Under the pieces are notes generated by a model. The model ran no database searches. It was not told the origin of the DNA and saw only the letters and a list, made by a program, of their open reading frames with translations. This document shows positions 31,018 to 37,264 of a DNA stretch of 37,264 nucleotides, piece after piece. Position 1 is the first letter of the stretch. Each line of letters begins with the position of its first letter. Made by a program: the position numbers and the translations under genes. The DNA lies in assembly GCF_009649815.1 (NCBI RefSeq), contig NZ_WJIC01000048.1:1-37264 (forward strand). The letters run 5' to 3'. The DNA is from Nocardia sp. SYP-A9097 (GTDB lineage Bacteria; Actinomycetota; Actinomycetes; Mycobacteriales; Mycobacteriaceae).

Positions 31018-34000
31018 TCACAAATCAGCTCCTGGGCCGGTCGCATCTGTACGCTCGACTATCTCGGTGCCGATGTCGGTCGCGGGGATCTCGACTTCGA
31101 TGCTGGCGGCCGGTTTCCGGAGACGCTGTTCGGTCTTTGCCGCGTCGGTGGGGAGGTGGGAGCGGCGCTGCTGTTCGTGCTGGAGTTGGTCCAATTCGTC
31201 TATCAGCCAGTCGTTGTTGGGGCTCGATGATGTGTCGGGTTGCGGCTGGGCGGGTCCGTAGAGAAGGGCTTCGGTATCGGCGAGCGCGAGTCGGCGGGTG
31301 ATGTTGTCGACGCGCTGAGCGAGTTCGTCGTCGGCAAGCAGGCCGAGAGGATTCGTGGTGAGATCAATGGCGGTGACTGGGCATGCAGGGGGATCCGTCA
31401 GGTGTTGTGTGACCCAGCTTTCGATCTGCGCGCGGATATCGGAGTTTGGTGCGCTGCGCCAGTCACGGCGCAGCATCGTCAACGCTGTGGGCGTCGGGTA
31501 GAGGACAGCGATGTGTGCGCATCGCGCCGAAATACGCTCGTGCGGTTCGTGGTCGGGGATTGAGGGGGCGTTATTGTCGCGGCATTCGCCGCACAGGCCG
31601 TCGTCGCCGCGGCGGCCTGGCGGTGGCGCGGCGTCGAGGACTGCTCGTTCGAGACCGCAGTGCACACAGTCGAATCCGCGGGTGTCGGGGATAGCGGCGA
31701 GGTCGTAGTCCAAAGGCTGATGGCGCGGGCGCGGGTCGTATGGGCGCGGGTTGTAGTAGCGGTGGGGCACGCCTTCCGGCAGGGGCAGATGGTGGGGCGC
31801 GGCATCGATTTCTGCGCTCGTATCAAGATATTCCGCAGTTCCCTGGACGGAGGCGATCTCGTCTGCGGTGCGCCGAGGGCGAGCCGGCGTGTCATCGATG
31901 CGAGGTTCGTGGTCGCGGGCGGCGTGCACGGTGCTGGATGGTCTGCTCCCGATATCGGGGTTGTAGGTGTGCGGGTCGGTGCGGGGGGTGGCCGCTTCGA
32001 TGAGCGCTCGGTGCTGAGGGAACTGTTGGGCCGCCCACCGTAATCGGGCGGCGGCGACTGGGAAGCTGTACCGGTAGAGCGTGGCAGCTACACGGTGAAG
32101 GATATCGAGTTCGGCCTCGCTCGCCGCCTGGGAGGCAGCGGCGAGGGTGTCTTTGGCTTCGCTGACCCGGCCGGCGTGGAACAGTGCGGCGACAGCGCGG
32201 AAGTCTTGTGTGATCGCGTCGTCGGTATCGCGATGGTTCGCTGGGGTCGGTTCGTTGAGGTCCGAGTGCTCGTCGTTGTGGTCGTCAGGGGGCATGCGTT
32301 TGTCCGAATCTGGTCCTAGGCTGGAGTTTTCGCCGCGCTCAGTGGCGGTTGTTGGGGATGCGGTGCCGGGGTGCAGTAGTGCTTCGATGCGCCAGGCGAG
32401 TGCGGTCGTGTATTGGTCTGGTCGTGGTCCTGGGTCGTCGTGTTGGGCTGCGGTGAGCAGTTCGTGGGCGGTGTTGAGTAGCTCGCGTGGATCCCAGCCT
32501 TCGGCGGTGCCGTTGTCGACCGCGGCGACCAGTCGCGGCCAGGCGGGGCTGGTGAGGACGGTGTCTGTGAGGGCATCGCCGAGTAGCTGGTGAAGGTGGT
32601 CGGTCCAGTCGGGCCGTAGGTGCGTGGCGCCGGTCGTGGTGTGCAGTGCCGAGGGGTCCAGGCCGAGCCGGAACCATAGTGCGGCAGCGGGCATCTCGTC
32701 GGGCAGGGGTCGTTCGGTTGCGGCGTGGGTGAGCAGTGTGTCGATGTCGAGTCCGGTGCGGGCGGCGGCGTCGAGTTTGTCGGCCAGTTGGGGCCACCAG
32801 GGGTCCTCGAGTACGCGCGCGTCGAGGCGTTTCGCCAAGGGCGACCACATGTTGATCGCGGTGTGGAGGTCGCCGAGCACGTCGGTGACCCGCGCGTCCA
32901 GCAGCCGCTGATGATCGTGCTCACGCACGGTGAAACCTGTTGGACCCGTGGGGCGTAGGTCGGTGTCGACGGTGTGGCGGCCCGCCCGCCAGACCGCGAG
33001 CTCACCCAAGAGTGGGTCGTTGCCGAGAAACGGTGTTGCCCAAACGGGCGCTGTCGCGGCTGTCCAGCTTCGGGTGTCGGCGCGGATTTGGTCGGCGAGG
33101 TGGGTGATCAGTCGTGCGCGGGCGCGCAGATGTTCGGACACAAGGCCCTCGGGCAGATTCTGTGGCAGCGCCCTCACCCAGGGCAGCGGCTGGGTCTCGC
33201 GGGGATAGGCGTGGCTGGTGTCGAGTCGCCAGTGCAGCACGGCGGCAGCGTCGGCGGCGGTGCTCAGCTCCCGCGCGGCGAGCGCGGTGGCGAGTGCGTC
33301 ACCGGGATCGCGGCCGGACAAGGTGATGAGAGACAAGACTTCCCGTAACGCCAGGTAGGCGGGCGAGTCGGTAAGCCCCGACCACAGCTGTTCGGCCCGA
33401 GCATCGAGAGCGGTCAACTTCTCTGCGCCGAGTGCGTCCTCGGCGGCGAGGGCGAGTGCGTCGTGGTAGGCATCGATCGCGTGGCCGAGGCGCTGGTGCG
33501 GGTCGAGTGCGTCGCGTAGTTCGGTGTGCGCGGAGCGGTTGGTGTTGTCTCGGGCCAGGATTCGCTGCAGGACTTCGACAGCGGTGCGGGGGAACAGGCC
33601 GGGTTCGGTCCAGAAGGAGGCTTCGCTGCCGTCGATCGCGGTGGTGACGTAGGCGTGGTTGGCGGTGGCGCCGCGGGTGAGGGCGACGTAGAGCTGGTTG
33701 CGGGATTCGCCGCCGTTGAGCACGACGTGGCAGGTGTCGGCGGTGATGCCTTGGGCGGAGTCGATGGTCATCGCATATCCGAGCCGGACATGCTCGCGTA
33801 CATATTCGGCAGGGAGCACGGTCGTTTCGCCTGCGCGTCGACCGGACCGTAGATGGGTGACGGTGAGAGAACCATCGGGCTCAACGTCGGTGACGGTCCA
33901 TCGGTAGCCGTTGCGTACCCAGTCTCGTTGGCCCAGGCGCAGTCTGGGGTTGTTGCGGCGGGTGCTGATAATGTCACCGACCGATGCGCGCAGTCCGTCC

Positions 34001-36573
34001 GCCAGGTCGGCTTCCTTCCCGACCGTGGTGTCGCTGCGGGCGATTCGGTCGGCGCGGGCTTGCTCGTTGAGGCCGGAGACGATGTCGTTGGTGGCCGCGA
34101 GCATCACGGTGTCACGGTCAGCGAGTTGGTCGGCGATCCATCCGGCATAGGCCTGTTCGCGTACTGCGGCCGACGATCCTGATCGCACTCGCTGGTGGTC
34201 GAGGTAGAACCCGAGGGTGCTCGGATCACCCTCGCGCAGTGCGAGACTGGCCGAGGCTTCGATGGTGGAGACGAAGCGCACGACCTGAGTCAAGGTCGAC
34301 GCGCGTGCGGCATCAGCGGTGTCCGCTGCCGAGCCTCCGGCTTCGATAGCGGGTAGTTGGTGGTCATCGCCGAGACAGCGCACCGCCGCCCGACGGTCGA
34401 GAAGAAACTCGAACAGTGCCAGCCGTTTGTCGTCGCCGAGGCGTACATGCTCGTCGACGATGACCAGTGTGCGCGTATCGATTTCGAGCACCCATTGCGG
34501 CAGCGACGGCGGAAACGGTCGATCACCAGCCGAGCCCACCGTGGAGGGAGAGTGTCTACGCAGGACGTCGAGGAGTTTGTCGGCGGTTTCGGTGCGGGCA
34601 CCGATCGCGTCACCGAGCACGGCGGCCGCGGCGGCGGTCGGTGCCAAACCGAGCACGGTGCCGCCGTCAGCGCGCCAGGCGTCGGCCAGTACGCGCATCG
34701 CGGTGGTCTTTCCGGCGCCAGCGGGTGCGTTGGTGGTGGTGATGAACCACGGTGATCGGGCGAAATCGGTGATGACCGAGACCTGTCCGGCGTTGAGACG
34801 ACGTCCGGTGTTGGTGGGGTCGGCGTGGTACGCACGGACCGCGGTGTCGATGTCGTGGTCGGTGAGGGTGTGGGCGCCGAGCCGCAGTGACAGCTCGATC
34901 GACCGGTTGGTGGTGCCGAGCCGGTGCGCGGTGGTGTAGGTCTGGGTGCCGGCGCTGGTGTAGACGCTGGTGTGATCGGCGCGCTGATATATCGGGGGAG
35001 TGTCGCCGAGGACGGGCTCGGTGGTGAGGTCCGGATCGCCTCGCGAGACAACATGCTGAGGCGAGAGTGCCTCGGCCACAACGACTTCAATCGTCGTGGC
35101 CCACTGATCTGTGCTCAGGAGTCCGCGCAGTTGCCGTTCGGCTTCGGCACGGACATGATGCCACTGCCAGCTCGACCGCTCCCCGGACACCGTCGCCACA
35201 ATGCGACGCCCGATATCCGCGATCTCGGTGGAGGCGAGAAGGCGGCGCGGTGCGGGCTTGTGAGACAGGATGGTAGACACCGTCTTCGACAGCAGCTCGG
35301 GTGAGCCGAGAACCGTTTCGGCTTGCCGTCGCCAGTCGGCGCGTTGCTCGGCCCACGCTCGCGATCGGTGCCGGGCGGGCCGGGTTTCGAGGGTGGCGCG
35401 CTCGGCGAGCGCGAACATCTCCTTCGGCATCGGTTCCCGCCCGACCTCACGCTCGAACTTGGCGGCAAGGGTATCGAGGCGAGTGGTGATCGCGGCATCA
35501 CGACGGGACCAGTAGTCGATCAACACCAGTGGCACACCGTCGATTTCGCGGATCGGGCGCTTAGAAGGGTCAGTGCCCGACCGTTCAGCGAACGACACAG
35601 CGAGGTCGTGTTCGAGATGGTGTTCCAGGCGGGTGTTGTAGATTTCGCTGACTGTCACCATCAGCCGGTAGATGACCGCGGCGTCGAGGGTGAGCCAGCG
35701 GCCATCGTGTGTGCGCACCCGGTTGGCGATCAACATGTGAGTGTGCAGATCGGGATCCCCGCAGCGTGATTCGCGGTGTACGAACCGCGCGGCGACGATC
35801 CCCTCGACATCAACCTGCCGCACCCCGTTCGCGCCCAGACGCGAGTAGATCGCATGCTCTTCCAGCCAGGTGACCGCGTCGTCGATTGCTTTGTCGTGCG
35901 CGGCGGATATCTTGTCCGAGACCGCTTTCGGGGCGATCGCCCACAGCGCGGACACGCTTTTGACCGGGCTGAAGGTGATGTCGAATCCGGCGACCGCGGC
36001 CGATTGTGGGCGGGAGTTCCGGGCCACCCATCCCGATAACTCCCGTGCGTCCAGGGGTGCTCGCCCGATCATGTCGGTGAACATCGTGGTGGCGATACGG
36101 CTGCGGATCCGGGCGCGGACATCGTCCTCGATGGCAGTTGATCGGGGCAGCCCTTGTGCGACATTGTGTTCGGCGAACGCCGACCCACAGCGGTCCCGAA
36201 ACTCGTTGCCGCCCTCGTACACCCGAAACGGACGCCCCAGCTGGGTGGCCTTGTCCGCGGCGCGCAGCGCGTCCTTGGGTTTGGCGCCAGCGGCGATCTC
36301 GCGGTCGATGACCGTGGTCTCGATGATGTCGGCGTCGGGATGGCGTCCTTCGCCGAAAAGGCTCTTCATCTGCGCTTCGGTGACGAGGTCCCCGCCGGAT
36401 AGACCCAGCGCGAAGAGGCCGTTGCCGTGCCATCGGCCGGGTGATTCACCCCGCGCCGAGTAATAGTCTGCGAGTGTCCCCGGGCCTCGATCGGTGGAAT
36501 CATCCGCGGCAACTTGCCGCAGGTAATACAGATAGCCGTTGCCGGCCAACACTTTGTGCAGCGTCGCTGTCAC
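31018..36573 (-). CDS. MobF-family conjugative relaxase-helicase (TraA/TrwC-like)
   Basis: 1851 aa from GTG 36571-36573 (MTATLHKVLAGNGYLYYLRQ). The N-terminal relaxase has the tyrosine group Y14/Y16/Y17 and a second YY in ADYYSARGESPGRW, plus the three-histidine metal site HRESRCGDPDLHTH (His266, 277, 279). It should nick oriT and bind the 5' end. Residues about 600-1000 form a RecD-like helicase: Walker A APAGAGKTTAM (Lys622), a Walker B variant VIVDEH (707-709), GDDHQLPAIEAGG, and late motifs YAMTIDSAQGITADTC and LYVALTRG. A third motif-like box usually reads DEAG/DEAS, so DEH is unusual. The long C-terminal half is mostly helical and ends with a CVHC...CGEC zinc ribbon at about 1635-1670. 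Its 5' side holds the candidate oriT. Confidence 0.95.
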   Translation of the reverse strand: MTATLHKVLAGNGYLYYLRQVAADDSTDRGPGTLADYYSARGESPGRWHGNGLFALGLSGGDLVTEAQMKSLFGEGRHPDADIIETTVIDREIAAGAKPKDALRAADKATQLGRPFRVYEGGNEFRDRCGSAFAEHNVAQGLPRSTAIEDDVRARIRSRIATTMFTDMIGRAPLDARELSGWVARNSRPQSAAVAGFDITFSPVKSVSALWAIAPKAVSDKISAAHDKAIDDAVTWLEEHAIYSRLGANGVRQVDVEGIVAARFVHRESRCGDPDLHTHMLIANRVRTHDGRWLTLDAAVIYRLMVTVSEIYNTRLEHHLEHDLAVSFAERSGTDPSKRPIREIDGVPLVLIDYWSRRDAAITTRLDTLAAKFEREVGREPMPKEMFALAERATLETRPARHRSRAWAEQRADWRRQAETVLGSPELLSKTVSTILSHKPAPRRLLASTEIADIGRRIVATVSGERSSWQWHHVRAEAERQLRGLLSTDQWATTIEVVVAEALSPQHVVSRGDPDLTTEPVLGDTPPIYQRADHTSVYTSAGTQTYTTAHRLGTTNRSIELSLRLGAHTLTDHDIDTAVRAYHADPTNTGRRLNAGQVSVITDFARSPWFITTTNAPAGAGKTTAMRVLADAWRADGGTVLGLAPTAAAAAVLGDAIGARTETADKLLDVLRRHSPSTVGSAGDRPFPPSLPQWVLEIDTRTLVIVDEHVRLGDDKRLALFEFLLDRRAAVRCLGDDHQLPAIEAGGSAADTADAARASTLTQVVRFVSTIEASASLALREGDPSTLGFYLDHQRVRSGSSAAVREQAYAGWIADQLADRDTVMLAATNDIVSGLNEQARADRIARSDTTVGKEADLADGLRASVGDIISTRRNNPRLRLGQRDWVRNGYRWTVTDVEPDGSLTVTHLRSGRRAGETTVLPAEYVREHVRLGYAMTIDSAQGITADTCHVVLNGGESRNQLYVALTRGATANHAYVTTAIDGSEASFWTEPGLFPRTAVEVLQRILARDNTNRSAHTELRDALDPHQRLGHAIDAYHDALALAAEDALGAEKLTALDARAEQLWSGLTDSPAYLALREVLSLITLSGRDPGDALATALAARELSTAADAAAVLHWRLDTSHAYPRETQPLPWVRALPQNLPEGLVSEHLRARARLITHLADQIRADTRSWTAATAPVWATPFLGNDPLLGELAVWRAGRHTVDTDLRPTGPTGFTVREHDHQRLLDARVTDVLGDLHTAINMWSPLAKRLDARVLEDPWWPQLADKLDAAARTGLDIDTLLTHAATERPLPDEMPAAALWFRLGLDPSALHTTTGATHLRPDWTDHLHQLLGDALTDTVLTSPAWPRLVAAVDNGTAEGWDPRELLNTAHELLTAAQHDDPGPRPDQYTTALAWRIEALLHPGTASPTTATERGENSSLGPDSDKRMPPDDHNDEHSDLNEPTPANHRDTDDAITQDFRAVAALFHAGRVSEAKDTLAAASQAASEAELDILHRVAATLYRYSFPVAAARLRWAAQQFPQHRALIEAATPRTDPHTYNPDIGSRPSSTVHAARDHEPRIDDTPARPRRTADEIASVQGTAEYLDTSAEIDAAPHHLPLPEGVPHRYYNPRPYDPRPRHQPLDYDLAAIPDTRGFDCVHCGLERAVLDAAPPPGRRGDDGLCGECRDNNAPSIPDHEPHERISARCAHIAVLYPTPTALTMLRRDWRSAPNSDIRAQIESWVTQHLTDPPACPVTAIDLTTNPLGLLADDELAQRVDNITRRLALADTEALLYGPAQPQPDTSSSPNNDWLIDELDQLQHEQQRRSHLPTDAAKTEQRLRKPAASIEVEIPATDIGTEIVERTDATGPGADL

Positions 36574-36621
36574 ATACTCATCGAAACCCCATGTGGCAGT
36601 TAATGTCTACAGTCGCAACTG

Positions 36622-36669
36622 GTAACAGAATTGCCAGTTTTGTTGTTTTCGCTGGTCGTTACAGAATTG
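36622..36669. repeat. Two iteron-like repeats beside relaxase start
   Basis: GTAACAGAATTG (36622-36633) and GTTACAGAATTG (36658-36669) match at 11 of 12 positions, 36 bp apart, in an AT-rich patch. AACTGG at 36618-36623 also pairs with CCAGTT at 36634-36639 around the first copy. They may bind the relaxase, an accessory protein or a repressor of the relaxase promoter. Confidence 0.45.
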
Positions 36670-36700
36670 TGTCCCGCTATGCAAGAGGTCTGATTGGCGC

Positions 36701-36826
36701 TAATAGGAGAAAGGAGGGATTGGGGTGTGGGAGAAGAATAAAGATAGGTGAGGAGGTGGGATTGAGAAGGCGTGGGGGGCTGTCAGGGAGGTGGGCGAGA
36801 TGGTGAGGGTGAGAGATGGTGGGGTT
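36701..36826. other. Strand-asymmetric C-depleted tract, part of candidate oriT
   Basis: The plus strand has only four C in 126 bases, and none in the first 70; it is G/A/T with many GGAGG and GGTGAG units. Such skew is very unlike the surrounding GC-balanced DNA. With the AT-rich repeats on one side and a strong inverted repeat on the other, and placed at the 5' side of a MobF relaxase, it fits an origin of transfer. This is inference from position and structure. Confidence 0.45.
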
Positions 36827-36859
36827 CGGCAGGTAAGAAGGGGGCTGCTTACCTGCCGA
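36826..36859. repeat. 12-bp perfect inverted repeat, oriT hairpin or terminator
   Basis: TCGGCAGGTAAG (36826-36837) and CTTACCTGCCGA (36848-36859) pair perfectly around a 10-base loop. It lies 27 bp beyond the stop of the 54-aa membrane protein gene and next to the C-depleted tract. It could end that transcript or be the recognition hairpin of oriT; both are possible. Confidence 0.6.
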
Positions 36860-36885
36860 TATCGAACCTGAAGGCGGTCAGCGGG

Positions 36886-37050
36886 TTACCTCGCGCGAGC
36901 GACAGGACTGCTCGGGGGACAGGTGACATGGATCGGAGGGTTCAGATCGATGGGCAGGACATGGAATAAGGCGTACGCGGCGCAGTAGAACGCCGTGAAT
37001 ACGAGGATGTAGAGGATCGTGGTCCGCGCGATGAAGGACAGGGTGGACAC
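36886..37050 (-). CDS. 54-aa single-pass membrane protein
   Basis: GTG 37048-37050 is preceded by AGGAG seven bases upstream. The protein reads MSTLSFIARTTILYILVFTA, continuing FYCAAYALFHVLPIDL: one transmembrane helix with a basic N-terminal side, then a short polar tail ending PVARAR. It is co-oriented with the relaxase and sits on the far side of the candidate oriT. It may belong to the transfer region; no family is recognised. Confidence 0.6.
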   Translation of the reverse strand: MSTLSFIARTTILYILVFTAFYCAAYALFHVLPIDLNPPIHVTCPPSSPVARAR

Positions 37051-37091
37051 GATGTGGCTCCTGCGTTGACGGGAAGAGGGCGGGGTGGTGG

Positions 37092-37128
37092 CCGGTCCGC
37101 CGCGGGAGTGGACACCACGGCGGACCGG
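37092..37128 (-). terminator. Terminator-like hairpin
   Basis: CCGGTCCGCCG (37092-37102) and CGGCGGACCGG (37118-37128) form a perfect 11-bp stem with a 15-base loop, 20 bp beyond the stop of the zinc-ribbon gene on the minus strand. No T-run follows. Confidence 0.6.
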
Positions 37129-37148
37129 AGATCGGAAGTGCTGGAAGG

Positions 37149-37264
37149 TCAGGCGGCGTGCTCGCGCGGGGCGGGCACGTCCAGACCGATCCAGACTCGG
37201 CACTGTGTGCAGAGACTGTCGGTGTTGACGGCGGTGATGCGCGTGCACGCATCACAGCGACCGG
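37149..37264 (-). CDS. Zinc-ribbon protein, C-terminal part only
   Basis: The frame enters from the window edge and reads GRCDACTRITAVNTDSLCTQ, continuing CRVWIGLDVPAPREHAA to a TGA at 37149-37151. Two CxxC pairs (CDAC and CTQC) make a likely zinc ribbon. The start lies outside the window. It precedes the 54-aa membrane protein gene on the same strand, separated by a terminator-like hairpin. Confidence 0.6.
   Translation of the reverse strand, partial: GRCDACTRITAVNTDSLCTQCRVWIGLDVPAPREHAA

Overview
The window is high-GC DNA from an actinobacterium. The gene content suggests the Nocardia/Rhodococcus group: a MobF relaxase-helicase, a LuxR-type two-component operon, a Ser/Thr kinase with repeats, Schlafen/AlbA and DUF4145 proteins, and actinobacterial IS families. 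The genus is an inference. The relaxase with its origin-like leader, the many insertion sequences and the broken genes point to accessory DNA: a conjugative plasmid or an integrated conjugative/mobilisable element.

Layout. 1-1735: an ISKra4-family transposase cut by the window edge, plus a co-oriented winged-helix protein. 2219-6233: a large P-loop NTPase with Sel1/TPR-like repeats, then a membrane fatty-acid-desaturase-like enzyme. 6237-11517: layered mobile DNA, with a TnsA-like remnant beside direct repeats (possible end of a Tn7-like element), a frameshifted tyrosine recombinase translationally coupled to an 822-aa tyrosine recombinase, and an IS256-family element whose end supplies the recombinase stop codon. 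11816-13425: a small protein and a Schlafen/AlbA_2 protein. 13612-15260: a scrapyard of a HEAT-repeat fragment, a truncated IS1380, a membrane-anchor fragment and an IS110 remnant. 15333-16495: a membrane protein and a mini zinc-ribbon protein. 16639-19510: a compact operon of LuxR response regulator, HisKA_3-type kinase and a second, apparently degenerate membrane sensor. 19850-23504: a DUF4145 protein, a membrane-anchored helical protein, an IS3-family element that has cut a membrane-protein gene, and a 36-aa acidic protein. 23648-29122: a pentapeptide-repeat membrane protein, a 406-aa orphan protein and a Ser/Thr kinase with C-terminal repeats. 29782-30968: a cluster of very small genes. 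31018-37264: the 1851-aa MobF relaxase, a candidate oriT/leader, and two small genes.

How they work together. The relaxase with its leader is the mobility function. The IS elements and recombinases explain the truncations. The clearest regulatory units are the three-gene sensor operon and the kinase region. Proteins with nucleotide-binding or kinase domains joined to Sel1/TPR-like repeats occur twice (2219-4606 and 27311-29122), and short acidic proteins sharing a D-P-D-D-P core occur twice (23394 and 30828). No complete known defence system, rRNA, tRNA or CRISPR array was recognised. All domain calls were made by eye from motifs, without database searches.
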